Notes: generated from the letters alone by a model not told the origin. A DNA stretch of 64,000 nt from Eubacterium limosum (GCF_000807675.2 NZ_CP019962.1:1922001-1986000), one strand, 5' to 3'; positions 1-9,775 are shown, counted from the stretch's first letter. Translations and numbers: made by a program.

Positions 1-1968
1 GTGATGGTTACAGTAGCGGAGAACAGTGTAAATTACACGCCAGGAGATGTTTTAAGCTTTGACGGTGAAATCAGTGAACCGGCTGGAAGGCGAAATCCGG
101 GTGGTTTTGATTATGCACTTTATTTAAAGGCAAAGGGGATTGACGGACAGGTTTATCTGAAAAACGGAGAGGCCGTTACAGCGAAACCGGGTTCATTCAG
201 CCCAATATATGCTGTTTATGGGATGAGACAGCGTTTGTCAGAAATTTGTGATCAGTTTTTCACACCGTCCCAGAGCGGCTTAATCAAGGGAATCCTGCTG
301 GGCGACAGCACCATGGATGGCGAGGTAAAGGCATCCTTTCGGGAGGCGGGAGTTTCCCATGTGCTGGCCATATCCGGCCTGCATGTAGGCTATGTGTACG
401 CTCTGGTGCTTTGGCTGCTGGCTCGGCTCGGTGTACGGCGCCGTTACCACTTACCGGTTTTGGCGGCCTGCCTGCTGTTTTATATTACACTGACGGGCTT
501 CAGCCCGTCGGTCATCCGGGCTGCGCTGATGTGCCTGGCGCTGGTTGGCGGCAGAGGAATAACTGAAACCTATGATGCGTTAAACGGACTGTGTCTGGCC
601 GGTGTCGTTATATTATTATTTCAGCCAGCCCAGCTCTTTATGGCGGGCTTTCAGCTTTCCTTTTCCGCGGTGCTGGCGATTGTTTTATTTTATAAACCAT
701 TGCTGTACGAATATGAACGGCATATTAAAACACCGGGAGCGGTGGCGTCCAGTTTGCTTTTGACTTTTTGTGCTACCCTGGGTACTATGCCGGCCAGCCT
801 TTACCATTTTCATACCTTGAATCTGGTAGCACTGATTTCTAATTTGCTGGTCGTCCCTCTGGTGGGTGTTTTGTTGGTTTTTGCCCTGATTACAGTGCCT
901 CTTACGGCTTTTATTCCGGCAGCAGGCGGGCTTCTTTGTCTGCCGGCAGCCTTTTTAGCGGACGGCATTTTGTTTTTAACTAATCTTTTTTCAAAATTCA
1001 GCTGGCTGGTTCTGCATCGAGGAGCCATGACGCTGGCAGAACTTCTGATAATGGTGCTTGTTGCCTTTCTGATCTCCGGGTATTTTAATTTAAACAAAAA
1101 ATCTGCCCGGTATTTTGCTGGGGTATCTTTACCGTTGCTGCTTCTGGTCATTTTTGGCACATCGCTGGTCCGGCAGCCTTTGAGGATAACATTTTTAGAT
1201 GTGGGGCAGGGGGACAGTGCGCTCGTTGAGACACCATCTGGAGGTGCGTACCTTATTGACGGAGGGGGATACGAAACCTATGGCAATGCACTCCGGAAGG
1301 AACGGACACCTATCTCTGAAAGTGTTCTGCTGCCTGTGTTGTACGCCAAAAGCATCCGGCGGATTGATGGGGTTTTTATCTCACATAACCATGCTGACCA
1401 TGCACAGGGTATTGAGGAGCTTCTCGCCGAAATTCCTGTGGGGCGGATTTATGTTTCCAGTAAATACAATAACGAAACCCTGTTGAGCCAGAATAAAATA
1501 CCCGTAGAGGTTCTCGCAAAGGGCAGTGCGCTGGAAAGCGGCGATGGCTTATCCTTTGAGGTACTCTGGCCGGAGAGTAAAAGAGAGATGATGGCAGACG
1601 AGGAGCAAAATGACGCGTCCATGCTGCTGCGATTATGCTATGGAAGCCGATCCTTCCTCTTTACAGGTGACGCCGGTTTTCCGGTTGAGGAGGCCATTGT
1701 TCGCAGTCTGCCTGAAGCGGATGTCTTGAAGGTCGGCCATCACGGCAGCCGGTTCTCCACATCGCCGGAGTTTTTAAAAAAGCTTAATCCATCTCTTGCT
1801 GTAATCTCGGTTGGCCGTTATAATAGTTTTGGACATCCGACCTACGAGGTGCTTGAAAATATTGAGGCCTCCGGCGCAGTCTGTAAAAGAACTGATAAAA
1901 ACGGCGCAGTTGAAGTATGGACAAATGGAAAAGATTTAAGCGTACGAAGCTATATCGATAAAGATTAA
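1..1968 (+). CDS. comEC: ComEC/Rec2 family DNA-uptake channel protein (5' end outside window)
   Basis: Inner-membrane channel family that moves single-stranded DNA into the cytoplasm during natural transformation. The visible 655 residues run from part of the N-terminal OB-like region (about residues 1-65), through a polytopic Competence domain with many hydrophobic helices (about 100-390), to a C-terminal metallo-beta-lactamase-like domain. That domain starts at DVGQGDS (about 400) and keeps the metal motif HNHADHAQG (about 460) and GHHGS (about 579). Full family members are usually 700-800 residues, so the start lies upstream of the window. holA follows 21 bases downstream, the usual comEC-holA-rpsT order of Bacillota. 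Family assignment is firm; whether the cell is transformable cannot be judged here. Confidence 0.93.
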   Translation: MMVTVAENSVNYTPGDVLSFDGEISEPAGRRNPGGFDYALYLKAKGIDGQVYLKNGEAVTAKPGSFSPIYAVYGMRQRLSEICDQFFTPSQSGLIKGILLGDSTMDGEVKASFREAGVSHVLAISGLHVGYVYALVLWLLARLGVRRRYHLPVLAACLLFYITLTGFSPSVIRAALMCLALVGGRGITETYDALNGLCLAGVVILLFQPAQLFMAGFQLSFSAVLAIVLFYKPLLYEYERHIKTPGAVASSLLLTFCATLGTMPASLYHFHTLNLVALISNLLVVPLVGVLLVFALITVPLTAFIPAAGGLLCLPAAFLADGILFLTNLFSKFSWLVLHRGAMTLAELLIMVLVAFLISGYFNLNKKSARYFAGVSLPLLLLVIFGTSLVRQPLRITFLDVGQGDSALVETPSGGAYLIDGGGYETYGNALRKERTPISESVLLPVLYAKSIRRIDGVFISHNHADHAQGIEELLAEIPVGRIYVSSKYNNETLLSQNKIPVEVLAKGSALESGDGLSFEVLWPESKREMMADEEQNDASMLLRLCYGSRSFLFTGDAGFPVEEAIVRSLPEADVLKVGHHGSRFSTSPEFLKKLNPSLAVISVGRYNSFGHPTYEVLENIEASGAVCKRTDKNGAVEVWTNGKDLSVRSYIDKD

Positions 1969-1989
1969 AATAATGGATAAGAGGTTATC

Positions 1990-3003
1990 ATGAAATATCA
2001 GGAACTAATGAAGGCCATCAAGCAGAAACAGGTGCGGCCAGTGTATCTTTTTGCGGGTCCGGAGCAGTACATCGGGAATATGGTTGAGCACACTCTGGTA
2101 GAAACAATGATCGCGCCAGGACTGGAGCAGCTGAATCTGGCGGTGTTTGAGGACAAAAATCCAGATATATCTGAGATATTGTCTGTGTGCGAAACGTTGC
2201 CGCTTATGAGTGAAAAAAGGGTAGTCATTGTGCGCGAAAGCGCAGGCCTGACGAAGACAAGCGATAAGAAGATCGTGGAGGCCTTGAACAAATACATTGA
2301 AAGACCATCCGGCAGCACTGTGCTTATTCTCTGTGACAGCAGTCCGGACAAGCGTAAGAAGATATATAAAACCCTTAAGGAACAGGGAGCCATTGTGGAT
2401 TATGACAAGCTGAACAAAATTGATCTGGAAAAATGGATTGGCCGCCGGCTTAAACTGGCAGGCAAACGGACAAGTCAGAAGGTGGTAGAACAGTTTGTTA
2501 TGGATACCCTTTACCTCGAAAATGATAATAAAAATATGGAAATGGTTGATAATGAGTTGAATAAAATTATTGACTATGTAGGTGAGCGTGACGCCATCAC
2601 CCTGGAGGACGTCGAAACCGTTATGCCAAAATCGGTTGAAGACAATGTGTTTAAGATGGTCGATTATGCCATGGGAGGCAATAAGGGCGCGGCGCTTAAA
2701 ATGCTTAATCAGTTTTATCTTGAAGGGGAAGGTCCCTTTGGCGTTTTTGGACTCTTACTGAGACAAATTCGTATTATGCTGATGGTCAAGCTGCTCTCAG
2801 AAAAACGTATGTCCCCGGATACCATTGCCAAGGAGGCAAAGCTGGCGCCCTTTGTGGTCAAAAAGGTGTTGCAGAATGGCCGGCGCTACCGGGTGGCAGG
2901 CCTTAAGCGTACCATGATCGAGGCGGCAGAGCTGGACCTTAAAATGAAAACAGGACAGATCGACCCTGAGTTTGGTCTGGAGTGGTTTGTACTCAAGCTG
3001 TAA
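1990..3003 (+). CDS. holA: DNA polymerase III delta subunit
   Basis: Clamp-loader subunit that opens the beta sliding clamp for the replicative polymerase. The 337-residue length, the N-terminal AAA+-like fold without a usable P-loop, and a start resembling HolA proteins (YLFAGPEQYIGNMVEHTL, about residues 18-35) fit the family. The helical C-terminal collar domain (about 215-337) is recognisable. AGAGG lies just upstream of the ATG. It sits between comEC and convergent rpsT, a conserved arrangement, and is probably co-transcribed with comEC. Confidence 0.92.
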   Translation: MKYQELMKAIKQKQVRPVYLFAGPEQYIGNMVEHTLVETMIAPGLEQLNLAVFEDKNPDISEILSVCETLPLMSEKRVVIVRESAGLTKTSDKKIVEALNKYIERPSGSTVLILCDSSPDKRKKIYKTLKEQGAIVDYDKLNKIDLEKWIGRRLKLAGKRTSQKVVEQFVMDTLYLENDNKNMEMVDNELNKIIDYVGERDAITLEDVETVMPKSVEDNVFKMVDYAMGGNKGAALKMLNQFYLEGEGPFGVFGLLLRQIRIMLMVKLLSEKRMSPDTIAKEAKLAPFVVKKVLQNGRRYRVAGLKRTMIEAAELDLKMKTGQIDPEFGLEWFVLKL

Positions 3004-3054
3004 TGCGCTGGGGAAGAAGGTACGGCGTTCTGCTGTGTCTACCTCTTGAGTTTT

Positions 3055-3088
3055 CAAAAAATAAAAAAGCGCACTAACAACTGTGCGC
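3055..3088 (-). terminator. Rho-independent terminator of rpsT
   Basis: On the minus strand the 6-bp stem GTGCGC/GCGCAC (3069-3074 with 3083-3088, 8-nt loop) is followed by a T-rich run (the A-run at 3055-3068 on the plus strand). It lies about 50 bases past the rpsT stop. Confidence 0.75.
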
Positions 3089-3136
3089 CCACCCTTGAGA
3101 CACGGGTTTAAATTTGGGAATATATAAACAATGAGG

Positions 3137-3403
3137 TTATTCGGCCATTCCGTTTAAGGTTCTTGCTAAAGTGCTTTTCTTTCTGGAAGCAGCATTTTTG
3201 TGGATGACATGTTTAGTAACGGCCATATCCAGTTTCTTAACTGCTGAGCGGAAAGCTTCTTCTGCTTTGGCCTGATCGCCTTCTGCAACTGCAGCATCAA
3301 ATTTTTTGATTGTTGTCTTTAAATTTGTTTTTACCGCCTTGTTGCGCAATCTTGCCTTTTCGTTTGTTTTAGCTCTCTTAATAGCTGATTTAATGTTAGC
3401 CAT
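3137..3403 (-). CDS. rpsT: 30S ribosomal protein S20
   Basis: Primary-binding small-subunit protein contacting 16S rRNA. The 88-residue, Lys/Arg/Ala-rich helical protein begins [21 protein letters not shown], diagnostic for S20. I chose the ATG at 3403 over an in-frame start five codons upstream because AGGAGGT lies 6-7 bases before it and MANIKSA is the universal S20 N-terminus. It is a single-gene unit with its own promoter and terminator, convergent with holA. Confidence 0.97.
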   Translation of the reverse strand: MANIKSAIKRAKTNEKARLRNKAVKTNLKTTIKKFDAAVAEGDQAKAEEAFRSAVKKLDMAVTKHVIHKNAASRKKSTLARTLNGMAE

Positions 3404-3435
3404 GGAGTACCTCCTCATTTATTTATAACGTATTG

Positions 3436-3464
3436 ATTGTAACACATGAAAAATAAATTTACAA
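3436..3464 (-). promoter_or_regulatory. sigma-A promoter of rpsT
   Basis: Minus strand: -35 TTGTAA (3459-3464), 17-bp spacer, -10 TACAAT (3436-3441) preceded by TG one base upstream (extended -10). About 33 bp upstream of the S20 start codon. Confidence 0.7.
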
Positions 3465-3472
3465 CAAAAAAC

Positions 3473-3501
3473 GTGACAAAAAATTTTTTTCTTGATAGAA
3501 T
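3473..3501 (+). promoter_or_regulatory. sigma-A promoter of lepA
   Basis: -35 GTGACA (3473-3478), 17-bp spacer, -10 TAGAAT (3496-3501), about 70 bp upstream of the lepA TTG start. It is back to back with the rpsT promoter. Confidence 0.55.
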
Positions 3502-3572
3502 AATCTGTAGCATAAAAATAATGGACACATAGCGTGTTTTATCGAATAGACTTACACATTGGAGGAATTACT

Positions 3573-5378
3573 TTGTTAACAAAACAGGAAAGAACCCGAA
3601 ACTTTTCGATTATTGCCCATATCGACCACGGCAAATCCACACTGGCCGACCGTTTGATTGAAGAAACGGGACTTTTAAGCAAAAGAGATATGGAAGATCA
3701 GATTCTCGATAACATGGATATTGAGAGAGAACGCGGAATTACCATCAAGCTGCAGGCAGTACGGCTTATTTATAATGCCAAGGATGGCGAGGAGTATATC
3801 TTAAATCTCATTGACACACCGGGTCATGTGGATTTCAACTATGAGGTATCCCGAAGCCTGGCAGCCTGTGAGGGGGCTATTCTGGTGGTGGACGCGTCCC
3901 AGGGGATTGAAGCCCAGACTATTGCGAATGTGTATCTGGCACTGGATAACGATTTAGAAGTGGTGCCTGTTATCAACAAAATTGATCTGGCAAGTGCCCG
4001 TCCCGATGAGGTAAAGGCAGAAATTGAAAATGTAATTGGATTGGACGCAGAGAATGCGCCGCTTATTTCTGCAAAGGCAGGAATTAATATTCAGGATGTG
4101 CTGGAGGCCATTGTCAGCGATGTTCCAGCGCCAGGCGGGGATTCGGACGCACCGCTCCAGGCATTGATTTTTGACTCTTACTATGACCAGTACCGTGGGG
4201 TTATCGCTTCAGTGCGCGTGGTCCAGGGAAAGATCAAGGCCGGCATGAAGATCCGAATGATGGCCATTGGCAAGGATTTTGAGGTGGACGAGGTCGGTAT
4301 TTTCGCCAAAGGATTGCTGCCAGTGGACGAGCTGTCCGCAGGCGATGTCGGATACGTGAACGCCGGGATTAAAAATGTGCGCGATACCCGTGTCGGGGAT
4401 ACCATTACCGCAGCAGACCGCCCTGCGACCGAGCCTCTTCCAGGCTATAAAAAAGTAACGTCAATGGTATTCTGCGGCATTTATCCTGCGGATGGTGCCC
4501 GTTATGAGGACCTGAAGGAAGCTTTAGCCAAGCTGCAGCTCAATGACGCATCGCTGCTCTATGAGCCGGAAACCTCCATTGCGCTTGGTTTTGGGTTCCG
4601 GTGCGGCTTCCTGGGGCTTTTGCACATGGAGATCATTCAGGAGCGGCTGGAACGCGAATTTAACTTGGATCTGGTTACCACTGCGCCAAGTGTTATCTAT
4701 AAAGTTATCAAAACAGACGGCACAGAGCTTTGGGTGGACAATCCTACCAATCTGCCGGATCCGGTTGAAATTGACACTATGGAAGAGCCAATTGTGGACG
4801 CGACGATCATGGTGCCGTCTGAATATCTAGGCGCCGTGATGGAGCTTTGCCAGGAACGGCGGGGAACCTATATCAATATGGATTACATCGAGGAAACACG
4901 TGTGTCCCTGCATTATGAGCTGCCGCTCAATGAAATTATTTATGATTTTTTCGACGCCCTTAAATCAAGAACCCGTGGCTATGCTTCTCTGGATTATGAG
5001 ATCAAGGAATACCGCCCGGCGAAGCTGGTAAAACTGGATATCCTGTTAAACGGCGAGCTGGTGGACGCTTTATCCTTTATCGTTCATGAGGAAAAAGCTG
5101 TAGGCCGTGGACGGGCCATTACCAAAAAACTAAAGGAGTCCATCCCAAGACAGATGTTTGAAATTCCAATTCAGGCCGCCATCGGCAATAAAATTATTGC
5201 CCGGGAAACTCTGAGCGCGCTGCGCAAGGACGTTTTAGCCAAATGTTACGGCGGGGATATCAGCCGTAAGCGCAAGCTTCTTGAAAAGCAGAAAGAGGGG
5301 AAAAAGCGTATGCGTCAGGTGGGCAGCGTAGAGGTACCGCAGGAGGCCTTTATGGCAGTGCTGAAACTGGATTCATAG
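3573..5378 (+). CDS. lepA: Translation elongation factor 4 (LepA), GTPase
   Basis: Ribosome-associated GTPase that can back-translocate or remodel stalled ribosomes. At 601 residues it has the normal EF-4 size. The G domain carries AHIDHGKST (about 15-23), the G2/G3 region with [16 protein letters not shown], and NKIDL (G4). Domains II and III/V and the LepA-specific C-terminal domain ending in [14 protein letters not shown] follow. I place the start at the TTG at 3573 because GGAGGA lies 6 bases upstream and [14 protein letters not shown] matches LepA N-termini; an upstream ATG at 3534 would add 13 non-conserved residues and lacks a ribosome site. Confidence 0.96.
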   Translation: MLTKQERTRNFSIIAHIDHGKSTLADRLIEETGLLSKRDMEDQILDNMDIERERGITIKLQAVRLIYNAKDGEEYILNLIDTPGHVDFNYEVSRSLAACEGAILVVDASQGIEAQTIANVYLALDNDLEVVPVINKIDLASARPDEVKAEIENVIGLDAENAPLISAKAGINIQDVLEAIVSDVPAPGGDSDAPLQALIFDSYYDQYRGVIASVRVVQGKIKAGMKIRMMAIGKDFEVDEVGIFAKGLLPVDELSAGDVGYVNAGIKNVRDTRVGDTITAADRPATEPLPGYKKVTSMVFCGIYPADGARYEDLKEALAKLQLNDASLLYEPETSIALGFGFRCGFLGLLHMEIIQERLEREFNLDLVTTAPSVIYKVIKTDGTELWVDNPTNLPDPVEIDTMEEPIVDATIMVPSEYLGAVMELCQERRGTYINMDYIEETRVSLHYELPLNEIIYDFFDALKSRTRGYASLDYEIKEYRPAKLVKLDILLNGELVDALSFIVHEEKAVGRGRAITKKLKESIPRQMFEIPIQAAIGNKIIARETLSALRKDVLAKCYGGDISRKRKLLEKQKEGKKRMRQVGSVEVPQEAFMAVLKLDS

Positions 5379-5397
5379 GCGAAAAAATAATGGTTAT

Positions 5398-5450
5398 ACC
5401 GCTGCTGCAAAGCCGATTTTTACGGCATTGCCGGCGGTTTTTATTTTTAT
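5398..5450 (+). terminator. Probable terminator after lepA
   Basis: ACCGC (5398-5402) can pair with GCGGT (5434-5438), with a nested GCCG/CGGC hairpin (5412-5427), followed by a T-rich run. The stem is imperfect, so confidence is modest. Confidence 0.4.
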
Positions 5451-5560
5451 TGTATTTTTATGACAGATATGCTAAAATTAGTAATCATAACTATCTATCT
5501 TTACTTTTAAATCTACATTTATAAGTTTTGCAATCAAATTTCACATTCTGGAGGAATCTA

Positions 5561-7414
5561 TTGGATACGACAAACCTTGAAAAGCTGACTGTGGCCGATC
5601 TGCGCAAAGAGGCGGAGCGTTTAGGCTTTACCGGACTGAGCAAAAAGAAAAAGCAGGAGCTCATCGATATGATCACAGCAGCCAGTCAAAAATCAGAAAC
5701 GGTTAAAAAGACAGAGGAGCCATCCCAAAAAGAAGCGGCTCAAAAGAAGAACGAAGCGGAAAAGGCCGAAAAACAAACGCCGAAAAACAGCGATAAAAAG
5801 GCAGACGAACGGAAATCTGCCGATAAAAAGAATGAAGGAAAAACGGCTGTTAAGGAAAAGAATGAAACAAAAGCGAATGACCGGGCTCTGGTAGATAAGT
5901 CTAAACAGGAGCGAAGTGCGTTGCCCCAGCCGGTGGAAAAACAGCATCATAACAACCATAACAATTACAACAACCACCGCTATGCGAAAATCAAGGACAA
6001 TATTGAAGACAGTATTGAAATGGCCGGCCCTCTGGAAGTACTGCCTGAGGGTTTTGGTTTTATAAAGACTCCGGAAATGAAATCCCAGCAGGAATGGGTC
6101 TATGTTTCAGGCTCGCAGATCCAGAAGTTTAAGCTGGAAACGGGCGATATTGTCGGGGGAAAGGTGCGGAAGGCAAAACCGGGTGAGAAATACGCGGCTA
6201 TGCTCTTTTTAGAGATGGTTAACGGAACACAGACCTCAGACATCATCAATAAAATCAACAGTATGCTCTATGCTGATGATAAAAAAAATCTTGATCGTTT
6301 TAAAAACTCGCAGGAAGGGATTTTAGATTTAAATTCTGATGGTTTTGGTTTTTTGAGAATGAACAACTACACCTCCGGTGACAATGATATCTATGTTGCG
6401 CCTAACCAGATCCGTCGTTTTAATCTGCGGACCGGCGATAAAATTGTGGGTAAAATCCGTATGCCCAACGAAGGGGAAAAGTTTGACGCGCTGTTGTATG
6501 TCGAAACAGTCAACGGCGATATTCCTGAAAAGATTGCAAGTCGTCCTAGGTTTGAACGCCTGACACCAGTATTTCCAGAGGAACGGATTACCCTTGAAAC
6601 AGACAGAGACATCGTTTCAACCCGCATCATTGATATCTTTTCACCTATGGGAAAAGGGCAGAGAGGGATGATCGTTGCGCCGCCGAAGGCCGGGAAAACA
6701 ACGCTGCTTAAGGAGATTGCCCAGGGAATTCGTTCCAACCATCCAGAGATTGAACTGATTATTTTACTGGTTGATGAACGCCCTGAGGAGGTAACCGACA
6801 TGAAACGTTCCATCGATGCGGATATTGCTTACTCTACCTTTGACCAGCCGCCTGAAAATCATATCCGTGTGGCGGAAATTGTGCTGGAGCGAGGTAAAAG
6901 GCTTGTTGAACAGGGAAAGGATGTTGTCGTGCTGGTGGACAGCCTGACGCGCTTGACTCGCGGTAACAATCTGGTCGTCGAGCCGTCAGGGAGAACCCTG
7001 ACCGGTGGTCTTGATCCGGAATCGCTGTACTTTCCTAAAAAGTTTTTTGGCTCTGCCAGAAATATTGAGGGCGGCGGCAGCCTGACCATACTGGCAACAG
7101 CTCTGGTGGATACAGGAAGTCGGATGGATGACATTATTTTTGAAGAGTTCAAGGGTACGGGCAATATGGAACTGCATCTTGAACGTGAGCTGGCTGAACG
7201 CCGGATATTCCCGGCTATCAACCTGAACAAATCCGGTACACGCCGCGAAGAAAAGCTGCTGACACCCGATGAGCTGAAGGTCAGTTATCAGATCCGTAAA
7301 CTGTATGCAGGCAACAGCCCTGTGCAGCTGACAGACAAAATTATCAATACCCTTGAACGCACAACCGATAATGAGGATTTTCTTAAAAAGATCCTTCAGA
7401 AATCCAAATCCTGA
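5561..7414 (+). CDS. rho: Transcription termination factor Rho with duplicated cold-shock RNA-binding domain
   Basis: Hexameric RNA helicase that terminates transcription. The TTG at 5561 is preferred: GGAGGA is at 5549-5554, 6 bases before it, and LDTTNLEKLTVADLRKEAE matches Rho N-termini; an ATG 11 codons upstream has no ribosome site. Of 617 residues, about 4-40 are the Rho-N helical domain, about 45-130 a Lys/Glu-rich low-complexity linker, and 129-139 a His/Asn-rich patch. Two consecutive cold-shock-like modules follow, each with GFGF and a D-[IV]-Y-V-[SA]-like core (about 156-222 and 251-319). The RecA-like ATPase has APPKAGKTT (about 374-382), DERPEE and SGRTLTGG. Most Rho proteins carry one such module. 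Confidence 0.95.
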   Translation: MDTTNLEKLTVADLRKEAERLGFTGLSKKKKQELIDMITAASQKSETVKKTEEPSQKEAAQKKNEAEKAEKQTPKNSDKKADERKSADKKNEGKTAVKEKNETKANDRALVDKSKQERSALPQPVEKQHHNNHNNYNNHRYAKIKDNIEDSIEMAGPLEVLPEGFGFIKTPEMKSQQEWVYVSGSQIQKFKLETGDIVGGKVRKAKPGEKYAAMLFLEMVNGTQTSDIINKINSMLYADDKKNLDRFKNSQEGILDLNSDGFGFLRMNNYTSGDNDIYVAPNQIRRFNLRTGDKIVGKIRMPNEGEKFDALLYVETVNGDIPEKIASRPRFERLTPVFPEERITLETDRDIVSTRIIDIFSPMGKGQRGMIVAPPKAGKTTLLKEIAQGIRSNHPEIELIILLVDERPEEVTDMKRSIDADIAYSTFDQPPENHIRVAEIVLERGKRLVEQGKDVVVLVDSLTRLTRGNNLVVEPSGRTLTGGLDPESLYFPKKFFGSARNIEGGGSLTILATALVDTGSRMDDIIFEEFKGTGNMELHLERELAERRIFPAINLNKSGTRREEKLLTPDELKVSYQIRKLYAGNSPVQLTDKIINTLERTTDNEDFLKKILQKSKS

Positions 7415-7424
7415 GAAAATAAAC

Positions 7425-7453
7425 TTGCACTTTTACAGAGAATCTGTTATACT
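7425..7453 (+). promoter_or_regulatory. sigma-A promoter of rpmE
   Basis: -35 TTGCAC (7425-7430), 17-bp spacer, -10 TATACT (7448-7453), about 66 bp upstream of rpmE. Confidence 0.75.
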
Positions 7454-7518
7454 AACTTAGTTGAAAAAAATATATGTATCAATATATATAAATACGAGAA
7501 CGAAATGAGGTGAATTCG

Positions 7519-7725
7519 ATGAAAAAAGGTATCCACCCAGAATACGGAAAATCCGTTGTTAAATGCGCATGTGGTAATACATTTGAAACAGGTTCTGTTA
7601 AACCGGAGCTGAAGGTTGAAATCTGTTCAGCTTGCCATCCTTTCTTTACTGGTAAACAGAAATTAGTAGATACAGGTGGTCGTGTAGAACGATTCAACAG
7701 AAAATACGGCAAAAAAGGCGAATAA
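7519..7725 (+). CDS. rpmE: 50S ribosomal protein L31, zinc-binding form
   Basis: Large-subunit protein, 68 residues, beginning [20 protein letters not shown]. Cys16, Cys18, Cys36 and Cys39 make it the zinc-containing (C+) type, which is normally the form used when zinc is sufficient. The ATG at 7519 is preceded by GAGGTG. An in-frame GTG three codons upstream lies inside the ribosome site and is rejected. A strong terminator starts 7 bases past the stop, so rpmE is its own short transcript. Confidence 0.97.
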   Translation: MKKGIHPEYGKSVVKCACGNTFETGSVKPELKVEICSACHPFFTGKQKLVDTGGRVERFNRKYGKKGE

Positions 7726-7731
7726 TGAATG

Positions 7732-7760
7732 AAAGTCGGTTCCTGGTAACCGACTTTTTT
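7732..7760 (+). terminator. Rho-independent terminator of rpmE
   Basis: Perfect 10-bp stem AAAGTCGGTT / AACCGACTTT (7732-7741 with 7748-7757), 6-nt loop, then a short T-run. It lies where a naive upstream ATG of the next gene (7725) would begin coding, which argues against that start. Confidence 0.88.
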
Positions 7761-7775
7761 ATTGTGAAAAACAGG

Positions 7776-8639
7776 ATGAATACTATTAAAGAACTCATAG
7801 AAGTGGGGAGTACAAGGCTTGCGAAGTGTGGGTCTGTAAGTCCAAGACTGGATGCCGAGGTGCTTCTGGCATCGGTGTTGAACTGCCCACGTATCACTTT
7901 TTACAGTGACCCTGGCAGGACTGTAAGCTTTGAAGATGCCGAAGAGTATCGCAGATGCATTGACCGTCGGGCGGCCCTTGAGCCGGTGGCCTATATTACA
8001 GGTGAAAAAGAATTTATGGGACTGGTTTTTCAGGTTTCGCAAGATGTGCTTATCCCTAGGCCGGATACGGAATCGCTGGTAGAGGCGATTCTCGAAAAGG
8101 TTATCCCACAGATTAAGCAGAATACCGAGCATCCACATGTTCTTGATTTGTGTACAGGAAGCGGTGCGATCGGTCTCTCTCTGAAATTTTTTGTCTCGAG
8201 TGCGGCGGTTACCCTCACGGATATTTCGGGAAAGGCATTGAAGGTGGCGGCAGAAAACGCCTGGAATTTAGGTTTTTCAAACATTACAATGATAGAGAGC
8301 GACCTTTTTGAAGGCCTTTCGACAGCAGAGCATTTTGACCTGATTGTGTCTAATCCGCCTTACATTCCTGATGGCATTATCCCAACGCTGCAAAGGGATA
8401 TTGTGGATTATGAGCCAATACTGGCGCTTTCAGGCGGTGTGACAGGATATGATCTCTATGAGCGTATTGCACGGGAAGCGGGCCCTTACTTAAGAAAAGG
8501 CGGTGCGATTGTTCTGGAGGTCGGCAACGACCAGGAGATAAAAGTTGCGGAGCTTCTTGAAGAACAGGGCTTTGGCGCCATAACAATGATCCCTGATCTG
8601 ACAGGTGCAGTGCGCGGTGTGGTCGCGTGGAAAGAATAA
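7776..8639 (+). CDS. prmC: Peptide chain release factor N5-glutamine methyltransferase
   Basis: SAM-dependent methylase that modifies the GGQ glutamine of release factors. At 287 residues it has the HemK N-terminal helical domain (LDAEVLLASVL), the SAM motif DLCTGSGAIGLSLK (about 125-138) and the catalytic NPPYIPD loop (about 192-198). The track-length reading frame opens at an ATG at 7725 overlapping the rpmE stop, but that stretch is the rpmE terminator. MNTIKELIEVGSTRL at 7776 is the better N-terminus, although only a weak AGG precedes it. prfA, often beside prmC, is not here. Confidence 0.92.
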   Translation: MNTIKELIEVGSTRLAKCGSVSPRLDAEVLLASVLNCPRITFYSDPGRTVSFEDAEEYRRCIDRRAALEPVAYITGEKEFMGLVFQVSQDVLIPRPDTESLVEAILEKVIPQIKQNTEHPHVLDLCTGSGAIGLSLKFFVSSAAVTLTDISGKALKVAAENAWNLGFSNITMIESDLFEGLSTAEHFDLIVSNPPYIPDGIIPTLQRDIVDYEPILALSGGVTGYDLYERIAREAGPYLRKGGAIVLEVGNDQEIKVAELLEEQGFGAITMIPDLTGAVRGVVAWKE

Positions 8640-8661
8640 AAACAAAAAATTGAAGTTGAAT

Positions 8662-8690
8662 TTGAAGTTCAAAAACTTTTATGATAGAAT
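8662..8690 (+). promoter_or_regulatory. sigma-A promoter of efp operon
   Basis: -35 TTGAAG (8662-8667), 17-bp spacer, -10 TAGAAT (8685-8690), about 55 bp upstream of efp. Confidence 0.6.
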
Positions 8691-8744
8691 AAAAGAAGCT
8701 ATATGACTAAGAAACAGGATTTAATATTTGGAGGTATTTTATAG

Positions 8745-9302
8745 ATGATATCAGCAGGAGAATTTAAAAAAGGCGTAACCTTTGAAATGGACGGAAGTGT
8801 TTTCATGATTGTGGAATTCCAACATGTAAAACCAGGAAAAGGTGCCGCCTTCGTTCGTACTAAAATCAGAAATGTTCTGACCGGAGCTGTTGTAGAAAAA
8901 ACGTTCAACCCAACTGAAAAATTCCCGAAAGCCCATATCGACACAAAGGAAATGCAGTATCTGTACGCAGATGGCGATCTGTACTATTTTATGGATCTCG
9001 AAACCTATGAACAGATTCCATTGAATTATGATCAGGTTGAAGATGCTCTGAAGTTTTTAAAAGAAAACGACAACGCAACTATTCGTTTCTTCAAAGGAGA
9101 AGCTTTCTCAGTAGCAGCTCCGAACTTTGTTGAACTGCTTATTACTAAAACCGAACCGGGCTTCAAGGGCGATACCGCTACCGGCGCCAATAAACCGGCA
9201 ACTTTGGAAACGGGTGCGGTTATTACCGTTCCTTTATTTGTAGAAGAAGGAGATACGATTCGTGTAGACACCAGAACCGGTGAATACATGGAACGTGTAT
9301 AA
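8745..9302 (+). CDS. efp: Translation elongation factor P
   Basis: Relieves ribosomes stalled on polyproline stretches. At 185 residues it has three OB/KOW-like beta-barrel domains. The domain I loop [10 protein letters not shown] places Lys32 at the position that is post-translationally modified in other bacteria. GGAGGT precedes the ATG. The stop codon overlaps the ATG of the next gene by one base, so the two are translationally coupled. No EF-P modification genes are in the window. Confidence 0.97.
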   Translation: MISAGEFKKGVTFEMDGSVFMIVEFQHVKPGKGAAFVRTKIRNVLTGAVVEKTFNPTEKFPKAHIDTKEMQYLYADGDLYYFMDLETYEQIPLNYDQVEDALKFLKENDNATIRFFKGEAFSVAAPNFVELLITKTEPGFKGDTATGANKPATLETGAVITVPLFVEEGDTIRVDTRTGEYMERV

Positions 9303-9763
9303 TGCATATGAAATATATCCGTGAAAAGGTAGCCTTTATTGAAGGCCTAGTAGAAGGCCTTGAGTTAGACCTTACGACAAAGGAAGGTAAGGTGCTTGAC
9401 CGGATTATCGACGTATTGGGCGATATGACCGATGCGCTGGAAGGTCTGGCAGAGGCTCAGGATGAGCTGGAAGATTACGCGGAAATGATTGATGACGACC
9501 TGACCGAGCTTGAGGAATTCATTCTGGATGAAGACTGGGATGAGGAATACGATGATTTTGATGATGTAGACTTCGACGATGACGACGACTATTATGAAGT
9601 TGTATGTCCAAAGTGCGGAACGGTCTATATTACCGATTTCGAAGCCTTTGACGATGATGATGTGTTCTGCCCTGAATGTGGCGAACAGTTTCATCTGGAA
9701 GAAAAAGTCGTTGAAGAATTAACCCATGGCGAAGGGTGTCAGTGCGGACATCATCACGAATAG
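9302..9763 (+). CDS. CD1247-type N-terminal domain protein with acidic linker and zinc ribbon
   Basis: A 153-residue clostridial protein of unknown function. Residues 1-60 form a helical coiled segment (MKYIREKVAFIEGLVEGLEL) like the CD1247 N-terminal domain. Residues 65-100 are extremely acidic, dominated by Asp and Glu. About 102-133 is a zinc ribbon with two CxxC pairs (CPKCG and CPECG), followed by a Cys/His-rich tail, CQCGHHHE. The start may be either ATG (9302 or 9308). Its coupling to efp and position before asp23 and nusB are conserved in Clostridia and suggest a translation- or envelope-stress-related role, but that is only inference. Confidence 0.7.
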   Translation: MHMKYIREKVAFIEGLVEGLELDLTTKEGKVLDRIIDVLGDMTDALEGLAEAQDELEDYAEMIDDDLTELEEFILDEDWDEEYDDFDDVDFDDDDDYYEVVCPKCGTVYITDFEAFDDDDVFCPECGEQFHLEEKVVEELTHGEGCQCGHHHE

Positions 9764-9775
9764 GTGGTGTATAAA

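Noticed and set aside
7725-7775. Upstream ATG start for prmC overlapping the rpmE stop
   Set aside because: The first 11 codons would be the stem-loop terminator of rpmE, and the resulting N-terminus is not HemK-like.
7479-8138. 219-codon minus-strand open frame
   Set aside because: Antisense to rpmE and prmC, no ribosome site and no family resemblance.
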